The position numbers were made by a program, and so were the translations under genes. 64,000 bases of DNA, taken from NCBI GenBank assembly GCA_947167155.1, contig CAMVHB010000006.1, positions 1 through 64,000 of the forward strand, given 5' to 3'. Below, piece by piece: positions 24,197 through 34,269 of the stretch. The stretch's first letter is position 1. Each line of letters starts with the position of its first letter. The notes below the pieces were generated by a model. That model was given only the letters and a program-made list of their open reading frames with translations, did no database searches and had not been told where the DNA came from. This stretch comes from an uncultured Lachnospiraceae bacterium. GTDB lineage: Bacteria; Bacillota; Clostridia; Lachnospirales; Lachnospiraceae.

Positions 24197-25438
24197 TCAT
24201 AAGATATCTGACTTTGCGAGATAATCTCTTATCCTCAAAAACTGGTTTATAGACATACCGGATCTGTCATAGGTTCCGTTTGCAGAAAGCTCATTCATCG
24301 CCTGATAGATTATCATGCTCTGGTTCCACTCGCTCCTTCCGGCCGCATTTATTTCTTCCTCAAGTCTTGTAACGCAGGTGCTTGCCATGTGTACGATCGC
24401 AGACTCGATAGTGGTCGGAAGTCTTCCTTCACCGGGATATTCGGAAAGTATCCGGATCACATCGTGCGGAAAGCAATGATCCTCTGCGATCCTTACTGCG
24501 TTTTCCATGAAGGGCTCACCCTCCATCACTCCAAGCCTGTAATAGAAGCCGCCGCAAGCAGCAGTCCTGTCCTTTGCCCGGATTATAATGGCACAGTTTT
24601 CAGCCGCCCTTCTCACCCTGCTCGCATGAACATATTCCTCCATCGAAAACAGCCTGATATCCTGCGCAAGGGAATAATCATCATCAAGTATAATATCATA
24701 GGCACTTAAAGGTTCTCTCTTATCTGCCTCCACCAGCTTTGGAAACAGTATCCATGCAAAGAGAACACTGACAAGTGAAAGTGCTAAAGCTCCCGGGAGC
24801 ATGTCGTAAGAAAGAGCTCTGCCGGAGAGATACATGAACATGCAGGGAACAAAAGCATTACTACCAAAAATAATGAGCCCCGTAAACACCGTCAGCTTCT
24901 CATCCCGAAGATAATCAGCCATCATAGCCCCCATTGTTCCAAGCAGGATGTAACACAGAAGAACAAGGAGCCCCGAGCCTGATATCAGCGAAAACAGCGC
25001 CGCAAAAAAGATCGTCATCGAAAGGGACAACTTGCCGTTCATCACGACGGTCAGGATGAAAGCGATCGGCATTATGGGGAAGAAGAAATCGTCAAAGAAA
25101 GTACCGAAGAATACAATGACAAAGCAGATAATGAAAACGATGACCATCTTCAGATAGTCTGTGGCGTTGTATGAAAGCCGGTTTTTTCGCCTTTCGTTTC
25201 GAAGGACAAGAAAAAAGACAAGAAGAAAGGTGACAGCCACTGCGAGAACAGCTACCATCTCATCCATAAGGATATTTTTTCTCATGCAAAGGAGAAAGGT
25301 ACCTGTCAGAAAAACTGCCGCGATCATAATGAAAGCAAAAAGCCGCCTTTTTGATATCCTGCCTTCCTCAGCCCTCTCAGCCTTCAGACCTCTTTGCTTT
25401 TGTCTTTGTCTTATGCTGCTTTTTTTCGTATTCTTCAT
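24197..25438 (-). CDS. Truncated PgpH/YqfF-like membrane protein with a degenerate HD domain
   Basis: Position between phoH and ybeY and overall build match PgpH/YqfF, the 7TM-HD cyclic-di-AMP phosphodiesterase. The protein has about eight membrane segments (ORF residues 41-245) and then an HD-like region. It lacks the large extracellular domain of PgpH (about 410 versus roughly 700 residues). In the HD region the first His is kept (EYVHASRV, H279 in ORF numbering), but the expected HDIG is YRLG (309-312), the mid-domain HHG is EYPG, and the late Asp (ADSVEA-type) is MASTCV. Phosphodiesterase activity is therefore unlikely. The start is uncertain; I chose ATG 25438, with TTG 25462 as the alternative. 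Both overlap the end of phoH. Confidence 0.75.
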   Translation of the reverse strand: MKNTKKSSIRQRQKQRGLKAERAEEGRISKRRLFAFIMIAAVFLTGTFLLCMRKNILMDEMVAVLAVAVTFLLVFFLVLRNERRKNRLSYNATDYLKMVIVFIICFVIVFFGTFFDDFFFPIMPIAFILTVVMNGKLSLSMTIFFAALFSLISGSGLLVLLCYILLGTMGAMMADYLRDEKLTVFTGLIIFGSNAFVPCMFMYLSGRALSYDMLPGALALSLVSVLFAWILFPKLVEADKREPLSAYDIILDDDYSLAQDIRLFSMEEYVHASRVRRAAENCAIIIRAKDRTAACGGFYYRLGVMEGEPFMENAVRIAEDHCFPHDVIRILSEYPGEGRLPTTIESAIVHMASTCVTRLEEEINAAGRSEWNQSMIIYQAMNELSANGTYDRSGMSINQFLRIRDYLAKSDIL

Positions 25439-26381
25439 ATGCTTCAACGATCTTCTGAACAAGAGGGTGTCTTACAACATCTTCCTTCGAAAGATGGCAA
25501 ACACCTATGCCTTCAATCCCTGTAAGGACTGAAAGTGAAACGGAAAGCCCGCTTGTCTGCCCTTTGGGAAGATCCCTTTGTGTCAGATCGCCTGTTATCA
25601 CTGCCTTTGAGCCAAAGCCTATCCTTGTCAGGAACATCTTCATCTGCGCGGGCGTAGTATTTTGAGCCTCATCAAGTATTATAAATGAGCTGTCGAGCGT
25701 CCTTCCTCTCATATAGGCAAGAGGTGCAACCTCTATAAGCCCTTTTTCGGTATTTCTCTGAAAGGCCTCCTGCCCCATTATCTGGTAAAGAGCGTCATAA
25801 AGCGGCCGCAGATAGGGATCAACTTTGCTCTGAAGATCCCCGGGAAGAAAGCCGAGCTTTTCTCCCGCTTCTATCGCAGGCCTCGTCAGAATTATCCGGT
25901 CAACCTCTCCTCTCCCGAAATACAGGCAGGCAAGCGCCATTGCAAGATAAGTCTTTCCCGTTCCGGCGGGCCCAACACCAAAGGTGATCATGTTTTGCCG
26001 GATGAGATCCACATATTCCTTCTGTCCTATAGTCTTGGGCTTGATCGGCTTTCCTGAGACGGTATGAGCTATTATGTCGCCATCCATCTTCAGAAGGTCA
26101 TGCTCCAAAAGATTTTTTTCCGTAAGTGTAAGTGCGTAGGACACATTCTCGGGTGTAAGGAGAGTATGGTTTTCTGAGAGCCGCTTCAACTCTGAAAATA
26201 CATTCTCGGCTCTTTCTAAGCTCTCCTTCGATCCTAAAAGCCTTACCTTCCCGTCCCTTATCACAACAGAAACGGAAAGCTTCTTTTCAAGTATGGAGAG
26301 GTTTTTGTCAAACTCACCGAAAATATTTTTCAGATGCTCGTCCGGTATATATAATTCTTTTTCTTCCAATGCATCCACCAC
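25377..26381 (-). CDS. PhoH-family P-loop ATPase (YbeZ type)
   Basis: A 334-residue cytosolic ATPase with an N-terminal KH-like region (NIFGEFDKNLSILEKKL), Walker A GPAGTGKT (137-144), ILTRPAIEAGEKLGFLPGD, a Walker B-like FIILDEAQNTTPAQMKMFLTR and GDLTQRDLPKG. PhoH/YbeZ proteins work with YbeY in rRNA processing or as RNA helicase-like ATPases. The ORF begins at GTG 26381 with no clear ribosome-binding site. A TTG five codons in (26369) matches the N-terminal spacing of relatives better and follows GGTGG. A TATACA or TATTAT element lies just upstream, but no good -35 does. Confidence 0.92.
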   Translation of the reverse strand: MVDALEEKELYIPDEHLKNIFGEFDKNLSILEKKLSVSVVIRDGKVRLLGSKESLERAENVFSELKRLSENHTLLTPENVSYALTLTEKNLLEHDLLKMDGDIIAHTVSGKPIKPKTIGQKEYVDLIRQNMITFGVGPAGTGKTYLAMALACLYFGRGEVDRIILTRPAIEAGEKLGFLPGDLQSKVDPYLRPLYDALYQIMGQEAFQRNTEKGLIEVAPLAYMRGRTLDSSFIILDEAQNTTPAQMKMFLTRIGFGSKAVITGDLTQRDLPKGQTSGLSVSLSVLTGIEGIGVCHLSKEDVVRHPLVQKIVEAYEEYEKKQHKTKTKAKRSEG

Positions 26382-26440
26382 AACAGATTGTATAATAACA
26401 CTTTAATTGCACTAATGATAGTATTCTTGTAAAAATCAGA

Positions 26441-27598
26441 CTATTGTCCCGAAGTGATCACAGGGATATATACAAAATTTGCTCTTTCTATCTCACTCAA
26501 AAGACCGTGCTTATCGATGACCAGTACCGAAAGGACATTGTTTCCCTCCGGAACCTGTATGGGACCGTCATATCGGAGTGAGTTTGCGTCCGGCCTTGAA
26601 CTGTCCCATGTATAATAGATCGTAGCATCTTCTGCAAAACTCATTATTTCTACTGTTACCGGAGCGGAATAATTTCCGCCCGACGGGACTATCACCGGAA
26701 GTTCAGGCGCCTGATACTTTATAGTATAGGTCTTTGTAACAATCGGTCCCCATACCCCGGTTTGAGATATAGCTCTGGCTCGGATCACGCTTTCTCCGTC
26801 ACCCAAAAGTATCGGTTCGTTGAAAAGTGTCCCGCCTGTGGACGGATCTTCTCCGTTGATCGTAAAATAAATCTGATAGTTTTTAGGAGATGAAAGAGAA
26901 AGCGAAAGGTCATCATTATACTCCCCCTCGTCCTCGGAGAATATAACCTCACCTGCCCAGGCATCCTCTATCTTTTTTTTCTGAGCGTCCGACTTTGCCT
27001 TTTCAAAAAGAGACAAAAGACCGTCATAATCCTCATCCTCCACCATCATATCGGTAATTGCAAAAAAGGCTTCGTCATTTTCTGCGTCAAGCTCCAGCAC
27101 CCTTGAATAATAATCATAGGCCTGATCCTTTTGTGAAAGAAGTCTGTATGCTTCCGCAATTTGCAGATAGTCTCTCTTCAGCTCTTCATTGTCTTCATTT
27201 TCATAGAGGGCTACCGCATCAAGGTAAAGTGCTATAGAGCCTTCGTAATCACCGCTTAAAAATGCGTCCTGCGCCCTTCCCTTCGTATATTCATAGCTCA
27301 TCAGATATCTTGAGGCAAAAAAGATTATAAGCGCGCAGATACAGATGGAAACAAGGGTCGCAGCCGTTACTATCTTTGAATAGGGTTTCTTCCTCTTCTT
27401 TGTTTCCTTAAGCTCTTCTTCATCTGCCTTTTTCTCAATAGGCCTGAAAAACTCCTTCGCGTCAGGATTCGCGACCATGGAGGGTATGATGTCATCGGAA
27501 AACTCATCATAATCAGGCACCAAACGAACAGCCTTACCGCATTTTTCGCAGTAAAGCTTTCCGTCAGGCAATTCATTTCCACAGTTTTGGCATTTCAT
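26441..27598 (-). CDS. Zinc-ribbon, transmembrane, TPR and chitobiase-C-like domain protein
   Basis: The 385-residue protein is a mosaic. A zinc ribbon opens it (Cys3, Cys6, Cys17, Cys20 in CQNCGNELPDGKLYCEKCG). A charged linker (KKTKKRKKPYSK type), one membrane segment (about 77-98), and TPR-like helices (about 105-195) follow. Two beta-rich modules resembling the chitobiase/beta-hexosaminidase C-terminal fold close it (YQIYFTINGEDPSTGG and ATIYYTWDSSRPDANSLRYDGP). The ribbon should be cytosolic and the repeats extracytoplasmic. Such architectures occur in Clostridia, but no function is known to me. It follows folD by 6 nt and is probably the last gene of the yebC-to-TPR run. Confidence 0.8.
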   Translation of the reverse strand: MKCQNCGNELPDGKLYCEKCGKAVRLVPDYDEFSDDIIPSMVANPDAKEFFRPIEKKADEEELKETKKRKKPYSKIVTAATLVSICICALIIFFASRYLMSYEYTKGRAQDAFLSGDYEGSIALYLDAVALYENEDNEELKRDYLQIAEAYRLLSQKDQAYDYYSRVLELDAENDEAFFAITDMMVEDEDYDGLLSLFEKAKSDAQKKKIEDAWAGEVIFSEDEGEYNDDLSLSLSSPKNYQIYFTINGEDPSTGGTLFNEPILLGDGESVIRARAISQTGVWGPIVTKTYTIKYQAPELPVIVPSGGNYSAPVTVEIMSFAEDATIYYTWDSSRPDANSLRYDGPIQVPEGNNVLSVLVIDKHGLLSEIERANFVYIPVITSGQ

Positions 27599-27604
27599 GG
27601 ATAA

Positions 27605-28456
27605 TTATTTTTTCACACGCATTTTTGCAGAAAAGAGACAGTTTTTCATAAGCATCGCTATGGTCATCGGACCTACTCCTCCGGGAACAGGCGTAAGATA
27701 AGCGCACAGCTCCTTTATATCCTCAAAATCACAGTCTCCGCAGAGTTTTCCTTCACTGTCCCTGTCCATACCTACATCTATCACAACGGCACCTTCTTTG
27801 ATATAGTCCCGTGTGAAAAATCTGGGCTTTCCGATCGCTGCTATCAGTATATCAGCCCCTTTGCATATCTCCTTAAGATCGTTAGTATGCGAATGGCAGA
27901 TCGTGACTGTGGCGTTCTCCCGAAGCATGAGGAGCGCCATTGGCTTTCCGACTATATTACTCCGCCCCGCTATCACACAGTTCTTTCCGTCGATCGATAC
28001 GCCGCTCCTTATCAAAAGCTCTATTATCCCTGCGGGAGTACAGGGAAGAAAGCCGGGATTTCCTATCAGAAGATTTCCCACATTTACGGGATGAAAGCCG
28101 TCAACGTCCTTTTCAGGGCTTATTCGTAAAGTAACTTTGTTTTCATCCATATGTTTGGGAAGAGGCAGCTGTACAAGGATGCCATCGATGTCAGAGCGCT
28201 CATTAAGTTCATCTATGAGCGAAAGAAGTTCCTCCTCCTTTGTTTCAGCGGGAAGCTCATATGAGACCGACCTTATGCCTGTATATTCGCAGGCCTTCTT
28301 TTTGTTTCTGACATAGACCTTTGATGCGCTGTCGTCCCCTACAAGTATCACGGCAAGCGAAACATCCCTGTTATTCGCTTCCTTAAAGGATGATACTTCT
28401 TCCTTTACTTCATCCTTGATATCCTGTGATATTTTCTTTCCATCGATAAGGTTCAT
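27605..28456 (-). CDS. folD: Bifunctional methylenetetrahydrofolate dehydrogenase / methenyltetrahydrofolate cyclohydrolase
   Basis: FolD interconverts 5,10-methylene-, 5,10-methenyl- and 10-formyl-tetrahydrofolate using NADP. The 283-residue protein shows VGDDSASKVYVRNKKKACE (38-56, with the catalytic Lys), DGILVQLPLPKH (about 116), the Rossmann segment GRSNIVGKPMALLML and the end motif TPVPGGVGPMTIAML. The adjacent fhs supplies 10-formyl-THF, so the pair makes a complete formate-to-methylene-THF route. It starts 22 bp after fhs. Confidence 0.97.
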   Translation of the reverse strand: MNLIDGKKISQDIKDEVKEEVSSFKEANNRDVSLAVILVGDDSASKVYVRNKKKACEYTGIRSVSYELPAETKEEELLSLIDELNERSDIDGILVQLPLPKHMDENKVTLRISPEKDVDGFHPVNVGNLLIGNPGFLPCTPAGIIELLIRSGVSIDGKNCVIAGRSNIVGKPMALLMLRENATVTICHSHTNDLKEICKGADILIAAIGKPRFFTRDYIKEGAVVIDVGMDRDSEGKLCGDCDFEDIKELCAYLTPVPGGVGPMTIAMLMKNCLFSAKMRVKK

Positions 28457-28478
28457 CTTTTTCTCCCGATCATTATAT

Positions 28479-30152
28479 TTAGAAAAGCCCTGTTATTTTT
28501 CCTGTATTCTCGTCAACATCGATCGAATAAGCAGCCGGAGTTTTCGGAAGGCCCGGCATAGTAAGCATTGTACCGAGTATCGCTACCACGAAGCCGGCTC
28601 CGGCCGAAGGATAGACCTCTCTTACATTGATCTCGTAGTTTTCAGGTCTTCCAAGCTTTTTCGGATCGTCAGACAGAGAATACTGCGTCTTTGCAAGGCA
28701 GACCGGGAAATATCCCATCCCAAGGTCAGTCAGATGTTTAAGTTCCTTTTCGGCAGCTGAAGAATATGTAACCCCGCTGGCTCCGTATATCTTCTTTGCC
28801 ACAGTTTCGATCTTTTCCCTGAGCGGCATGGAATCGGGATAAAGAGGAGCAAATTCGGATTTCTCCGTCTCAAGCTTCTTAAGGACCGAATCCACGAGGT
28901 CAAGTCCGCCCTCTCCGCCCTTTGCCCATACTTCGGAAAGAGCAAATTCACAGCCTCTTTCCCTGACAAAGTTTTCCACGAAATCAAGTTCAGCTTTTGT
29001 GTCTGATTCAAATCTGTTCAGTGTCACAACAACAGGAACCTTATATAGTTTCAGGTTCTCAATATGCTTTTCGAGATTGACTATGCCTTTTTTCAGGGCA
29101 TCAAGGTTTTCAGCTGAAAGCTCATCCTTTTTGACACCGCCATTATACTTTAATGCGCGGACGGTAGCCACGAGGACCACACAGTCAGGTGCAAGCCCCG
29201 TGCTCCTGCATTTGATATCAAAGAATTTTTCCGCTCCGAGATCTGCTCCGAAGCCTGCCTCTGTGATACAGTAATCACCGAGCTTCAATGCGCATCTTGT
29301 TGCCCTTATGCTGTTGCAGCCATGGGCAATGTTTGCAAAAGGTCCTCCATGCACTATTGCAGGAGTATGCTCAAGAGTCTGTATGAGATTTGGCTTTATG
29401 GCGTCCTTAAGAAGAGCAGCCATTGAGCCTACTGCCTGAAGGTCGCTTGCATATACGGGATTCCCGTCAAGATCGTAGGCTGCTATTATGTTTGAAAGCC
29501 TTCTCTTAAGGTCCTTCATATTTTCCGAAAGACAGAAGATCGCCATGATCTCTGATGCCACGGTGATACAGAAATGCTCCTGCCTTGCAAAGCCGTCAGA
29601 GGGAGCTCCCAGTCCCACGACAATATTTCGAAGAGCCCTGTCATTCATATCCTCGCAGCGCTTCCATACAACCCTTCTTGAATCGATCCTGTGAGGATTT
29701 CCATGTGAAAGTTCATTATCTATAAGAGCTGATAGCAGGTTGTTTGCGCTAGTCATAGCATGGAAATCCCCGGTGAAATGAAGGTTGAGATCTTCCATCG
29801 GGACCACCTGCGCATAACCTCCGCCTGCCGCACCGCCCTTGATTCCAAAGCAGGGACCAAGGGAGGGCTCGCGAAGGGCAAGAACGGCATTTAAGCCTCT
29901 TTTTCCCATCGCTTCGGCAAGCCCTATTGAGGTTGTTGTCTTGCCTTCTCCCGCAGGAGTAGGATTTATGGCTGTAACCAGGATCAGCTTTCCGTCAGAG
30001 CGCTTTTCAAGCTTCGAGAGAGCTTCCTCCGTAAGCTTTGCCTTGTACTTTCCATACATCTCAATATCATCTTCGTAGAGCCCGACCTTTTTTGCGATAT
30101 CAATGATCGGTTCCAGGGTACTTTCCTGTGCAATTTCGATGTCAGTTTTCAT
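28479..30152 (-). CDS. fhs: Formate--tetrahydrofolate ligase
   Basis: Fhs uses ATP to join formate and tetrahydrofolate to give 10-formyl-THF. The 557-residue protein matches the family length and has the nucleotide-binding loop [18 protein letters not shown] (66-83), [40 protein letters not shown] and [13 protein letters not shown]. It overlaps the end of ftsK by 11 nt and precedes folD. Fhs also serves the Wood-Ljungdahl pathway in acetogens, but no other pathway gene is in the window, so a general one-carbon role is the safer reading. Confidence 0.97.
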   Translation of the reverse strand: MKTDIEIAQESTLEPIIDIAKKVGLYEDDIEMYGKYKAKLTEEALSKLEKRSDGKLILVTAINPTPAGEGKTTTSIGLAEAMGKRGLNAVLALREPSLGPCFGIKGGAAGGGYAQVVPMEDLNLHFTGDFHAMTSANNLLSALIDNELSHGNPHRIDSRRVVWKRCEDMNDRALRNIVVGLGAPSDGFARQEHFCITVASEIMAIFCLSENMKDLKRRLSNIIAAYDLDGNPVYASDLQAVGSMAALLKDAIKPNLIQTLEHTPAIVHGGPFANIAHGCNSIRATRCALKLGDYCITEAGFGADLGAEKFFDIKCRSTGLAPDCVVLVATVRALKYNGGVKKDELSAENLDALKKGIVNLEKHIENLKLYKVPVVVTLNRFESDTKAELDFVENFVRERGCEFALSEVWAKGGEGGLDLVDSVLKKLETEKSEFAPLYPDSMPLREKIETVAKKIYGASGVTYSSAAEKELKHLTDLGMGYFPVCLAKTQYSLSDDPKKLGRPENYEINVREVYPSAGAGFVVAILGTMLTMPGLPKTPAAYSIDVDENTGKITGLF

Positions 30153-32808
30153 CTTTTACCTCCTCGTTTTTCAACCACTCCTCAAATTCGGGGAGCTTCA
30201 TAAGTGCTGTCCTCGGTTTCGTTCCCATTTCAGGGCCTATGATCCCTGCCTCCTCAAGCTGATCGACTATCCTTGCAGCCCTGTTAAAGCCTATCCTGAA
30301 TTTTCTCTGAAGCATTCCGATCGAGCCCTTGCCCTTCTCGGTAATGAACCTTCCGGCTTCAGCAAAGAAGGAGTCTCTTCCGTTTGAAAAACCGCTGTCG
30401 GGGTCATTATCGATAGTTCCGCTGCTGCCCTGTGACTGGCCGTTCTCTTTGATGTGGGCTTCTATCTCGCTCTCGCGTTGCTCGCGTTCAAGCGCTGCCT
30501 CTTCAATGACATTTGAATTATTATCCTTGATAAAGTTGACAACATTTGAAACCTCATCATCAGAGACAAAGCAGCCCTGAACACGTAGCGGCTTGTTCAG
30601 TCCCTGCGGAGCATAGAGCATGTCGCCCTTTCCGAGAAGCTTTTCAGCGCCGTTCATGTCAAGGATGACACGTGAATCTATTCCCGATGATACCATAAAG
30701 GCTATACGGGAAGGAATATTGGCTTTGATGAGTCCGGTGATGACATCAGCTGAAGGACGCTGGGTCGCGATTATAAGGTGAATTCCGGCAGCCCGGGCGA
30801 GCTGTGCCAGGCGGCAGATCGAAGTCTCTACCTCCTTCCCCGCCACCATCATAAGGTCAGTAAGCTCGTCTACGATGACGACTATCTGCGGGAGCTTTTC
30901 CTCTACCTTTATCCCCTCCTCGAAAACCTCGCCTTTTTCGACCTTTTCATTATAGCCTTTCATATCACGGACAGCGGCATCCGCAAACTGCTTGTACCTT
31001 TTTGTCATCTCGGCGACTGCCCAGTTTAAGGCCGCTGCGGCCTTCTTCGGATCAGTCACAACGTCAGAGAGAAGATGAGGGATCCCTCTGTATATTGAAA
31101 GCTCAACCACCTTCGGGTCTATCATTATGAATTTGACCTCGGAAGGGGCTGCCTTGTAAAGGATCGACATTATTATCGTATTGATACAGACTGATTTTCC
31201 TGATCCTGTTGCACCGGCGATGAGAAGGTGCGGCATTTTCGCGATGTCTGATATTATCGCGTTTCCTGCTATATCCCGCCCTGCCGCAAAAGCGATCTTT
31301 GACTTGTGCTCCTTAAACTCCCTGCATTCCATAAGCTCCCGGAAGGTTACCGGACGGGATTCCTTGTTTGGAACCTCGATGCCCACCGCTGCCTTTCCGG
31401 GTATCGGTGCTTCGATCCTTATATCTGAAACTGCGAGATTCAGCTTGATATCGTTCTCGAGATTTGTGATCTTTGCGACCTTTACGCCGGTCTTGAGAGC
31501 TATCTCAAACCTTGTAACAGCAGGTCCCGTGACATAGTCTGTGACACGCGCGTCAACGCCGAAATTGTCGAGTGTCTTCTGCAGTGTCTGAAACAGCACT
31601 TCTGAAGAATCCTTTCCTTTGCCCGAAGAGCTTTTTGGCTTATTTAAAAGGTCTATTACAGGATAGACATATTCTTTTGAACCGGCCTTACTCTTCATTT
31701 CAAAGGCATTTTCTTCACTTATATTATTTTCCGTAACAGATCTCTTTTCTTCGGGAAGAGGAGCAGGAGAACGAGAAGGAGAAGCCTCTGGTCTTTTCTT
31801 TCTGAACGGCTTTTCTTTCTCCAAAGCAGCCTTTTCATTCTCACTTACAGTAATATTTTCCTCTTCCTGAATTTTTTCCTCCTCCTCGTCCCTGATCAGA
31901 GGCTTTCTCTCATCCTTTAAGACAGTTTCATGGTAATTTTCGCTCTCCGGGGACGACTTTAATTCATGCATCTCATCGGAAAGCCCCCTTTCTCTTAGCG
32001 GTCTTTCACCAAAGGACATTAATGGCACAGAATCTGCAGTCTCAAATGGAACCTCATGCATTTCATCGGAACCAGACTCTTTCCTTGCTTTTTCTTCTGA
32101 AAAGGCGGTCTGAAGGCTGACTCCTCTCGAGTGTCTTTCGGATCTTCTCTCCTGATCCTCCGAAATCCCGTAAATTCTTCTTTTTTCCTCTTCAAGCTCT
32201 CTTCGCTTCTGCTTCTCCTGCCTTTGAAGTTCCATCTTTTTCTTCAAAAGATCAGTCTTTCTCTCAGCACGCGAGAAGACAGAACGCCCCATGAAGAAAA
32301 GTAAACAAAGGATAATCAAGGCTATCGTGATTATGAAGGCGGCTGCGGTTCCAAAGCCCTTGAACAGAAGAAAGGCGATAAGACCTCCGAAAAGCCCTCC
32401 GCCGTTTTTTTCGCTGAAGGAAGAAAGGTAGGCAGCTCCCGGATTTTCGATATCTCCGCCGGACTTCACAAGCTCAAAGAAAATACAAAAACAAAGAAGG
32501 ATAAGGAGCAGAAAAATGACCTTTGAACGGACAAATCCCAATTTTGTCCTGTTCGCGATCAGAAAAAGAGTGAAAAAGATAATGATAAAAGGCAGGGCAT
32601 AAGAAATAAGGCCTGTAAGGCCGAAAAAGAATCTTGAGATCGTATCGAGCACCTGACCTGAAAAACCCAGGTTTCCGATGAAAAGTACGATCGATACTGC
32701 TATGGATACAATAATAATGATGTCATAGCGAAGGCTCTCCTTCGCCCTGACATCAATATCATTGTTTTTGTTGTTTTTTTTAGGTGCAGACTTTTTTTTC
32801 TCAGCCAT
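30142..32808 (-). CDS. ftsK: DNA translocase FtsK/SpoIIIE
   Basis: FtsK/SpoIIIE pumps chromosomal DNA through the division septum or into the forespore. The 888-residue protein has an N-terminal four-helix membrane domain (about 25-180), an acidic, low-complexity linker (about 190-390) with a short repeated DEMHE element, and the motor domain with [14 protein letters not shown] and [14 protein letters not shown]-terminal winged-helix gamma domain ([24 protein letters not shown]) would read KOPS-like DNA sequences. Whether it acts in vegetative division or sporulation cannot be decided from sequence. It lies 10 bp after glgA and overlaps fhs. Confidence 0.96.
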   Translation of the reverse strand: MAEKKKSAPKKNNKNNDIDVRAKESLRYDIIIIVSIAVSIVLFIGNLGFSGQVLDTISRFFFGLTGLISYALPFIIIFFTLFLIANRTKLGFVRSKVIFLLLILLCFCIFFELVKSGGDIENPGAAYLSSFSEKNGGGLFGGLIAFLLFKGFGTAAAFIITIALIILCLLFFMGRSVFSRAERKTDLLKKKMELQRQEKQKRRELEEEKRRIYGISEDQERRSERHSRGVSLQTAFSEEKARKESGSDEMHEVPFETADSVPLMSFGERPLRERGLSDEMHELKSSPESENYHETVLKDERKPLIRDEEEEKIQEEENITVSENEKAALEKEKPFRKKRPEASPSRSPAPLPEEKRSVTENNISEENAFEMKSKAGSKEYVYPVIDLLNKPKSSSGKGKDSSEVLFQTLQKTLDNFGVDARVTDYVTGPAVTRFEIALKTGVKVAKITNLENDIKLNLAVSDIRIEAPIPGKAAVGIEVPNKESRPVTFRELMECREFKEHKSKIAFAAGRDIAGNAIISDIAKMPHLLIAGATGSGKSVCINTIIMSILYKAAPSEVKFIMIDPKVVELSIYRGIPHLLSDVVTDPKKAAAALNWAVAEMTKRYKQFADAAVRDMKGYNEKVEKGEVFEEGIKVEEKLPQIVVIVDELTDLMMVAGKEVETSICRLAQLARAAGIHLIIATQRPSADVITGLIKANIPSRIAFMVSSGIDSRVILDMNGAEKLLGKGDMLYAPQGLNKPLRVQGCFVSDDEVSNVVNFIKDNNSNVIEEAALEREQRESEIEAHIKENGQSQGSSGTIDNDPDSGFSNGRDSFFAEAGRFITEKGKGSIGMLQRKFRIGFNRAARIVDQLEEAGIIGPEMGTKPRTALMKLPEFEEWLKNEEVKDEN

Positions 32809-32818
32809 CAGAAGAACA

Positions 32819-34267
32819 TCAACCGATCAGATATTCGTAAAGAGCCTGGTAGCTTCCTTTCGAATGTGCCCAGGAATAATCTTTCTTCATCCCACGCTCA
32901 ACTATCTTGTTCCACTGAACCTTCTTTACGAAATAAACATATTTTGAATAATTGACTGTATTTAAGAGCTCGTCACCGTTGTAATTCCTGAAGGAGAAAC
33001 CATCTCCGGTGTGCTCGTATTCATTATAGGGTTCTACGGTATCCTTTAATCCGCCTGTTTCCCTCACGATAGGAACAGTGCCGTATCTGAAGGAAATGAG
33101 CTGTGTAAGTCCGCAAGGTTCAAAACGGCTGGGCATTAAAAATGCATCCGCAGCACCATAGAGCTTCCTTGCAAGGTCGTCTGAATAACAGATATTTGCG
33201 GACACCCTGTCAGGATATTTCCATGCATAGTGACGGAACATATTCTCATATCGGCTCTCGCCGGTACCTATGACAACAAGCTGGGTATTGTCATCAACTA
33301 TACCCTCTATACAGTAGTTTATGAGGTCGAGCCCCTTTTGATCAGTAAGTCTTGAAACGAGACCTATCATATATTTGTTGGGATCAACGGCCAGATCCAT
33401 GTCCTCCTGGAGACGCTGCTTGTTGATTTTTTTGTTCTTTCTGAAGGTATTCACATCATAATTCTGATAAAGCTTTTCATCGGTGGAGGGATCATAGGAA
33501 ATATAATCAATTCCGTTCACTATACCCTTCATATCAAAGTGTCTGGATGAAAGAAGTCCGTCAAGTCCCTCTCCGTAATAAGGAGTCTGTATCTCAGCCG
33601 CATAGCTGTCACTCACGGTAGTGATATAGTCAGCGTATACAAGCCCCCCCTTCATCATATTGCCCTGCTTATTGAACTCGAGCTTGTCGGGAGTGAAGAG
33701 ATCCTCGGAAAGACCGGAAAGCCCTTTCAATGTCTTTATATCCCAGATTCCCTGGAATTTCAGGTTGTGTATCGTCATCATGGACTTGATGTTCCAGAAG
33801 AAGGGATTACCCTGAAATTCGTTTTTGAGATAGACAGGAATAAGTCCGGTCTGCCAGTCATGGCAGTGGATCAGATCCGGTCTGAAATCAATGACGGGAA
33901 GCATGGAAAGAACAGCCTTATCAAAAAAGGTAAACTTTTCCATGTCATATCTCGTATCTCCATAGGGATAGAAGCATTCGAAATACTCGAGATTGTCTAT
34001 GAAATAATAAGTAATGCCTTCCCATTCATATTCCTTGACACCGACATATTTCTCGCCGATATAGGGACCGCAGGCCATATTGAAATGACACACATCCCTG
34101 AACTGATCTCTGAAATACGGAGGTATACAGGTATAATTGGGAACAACGACCCTGATGTCCCAATCACTCTTGGGGAACTCCTTCGGAAGCGCTCCGACAA
34201 CATCGGCAAGACCGCCGGTCTTCACAAAGGGAACACATTCACTCGCTGCAAAAAGGATCTTTCTCAT
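32819..34267 (-). CDS. glgA: Glycogen synthase (ADP-glucose type, GT5)
   Basis: GlgA extends alpha-1,4-glucan from ADP-glucose. The 482-residue protein starts with the substrate motif VKTGGLADVVGALP (about 15-28) and has VSRLTDQKGLDL and the C-terminal PSRFEPCGLTQLISFRYG with the nucleotide-sugar-binding Glu. No glgB, glgC or glgD lies nearby, so it is a stand-alone glgA. The ORF track begins at TTG 34273; consecutive ATGs follow at 34270 and 34267. The second gives MRKILFAASE and a 7-nt spacing from GGAG, so I chose it. The yebC stop overlaps this region, implying coupled translation. Confidence 0.95.
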   Translation of the reverse strand: MRKILFAASECVPFVKTGGLADVVGALPKEFPKSDWDIRVVVPNYTCIPPYFRDQFRDVCHFNMACGPYIGEKYVGVKEYEWEGITYYFIDNLEYFECFYPYGDTRYDMEKFTFFDKAVLSMLPVIDFRPDLIHCHDWQTGLIPVYLKNEFQGNPFFWNIKSMMTIHNLKFQGIWDIKTLKGLSGLSEDLFTPDKLEFNKQGNMMKGGLVYADYITTVSDSYAAEIQTPYYGEGLDGLLSSRHFDMKGIVNGIDYISYDPSTDEKLYQNYDVNTFRKNKKINKQRLQEDMDLAVDPNKYMIGLVSRLTDQKGLDLINYCIEGIVDDNTQLVVIGTGESRYENMFRHYAWKYPDRVSANICYSDDLARKLYGAADAFLMPSRFEPCGLTQLISFRYGTVPIVRETGGLKDTVEPYNEYEHTGDGFSFRNYNGDELLNTVNYSKYVYFVKKVQWNKIVERGMKKDYSWAHSKGSYQALYEYLIG

Positions 34268-34269
34268 CA

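Noticed and set aside
26379-26397. phoH as a third leaderless mRNA
   Set aside because: A TATACA/TATTAT element lies close to GTG 26381, but no -35 is acceptable and the TTG at 26369 fits relatives better, so the start codon itself is unsure.
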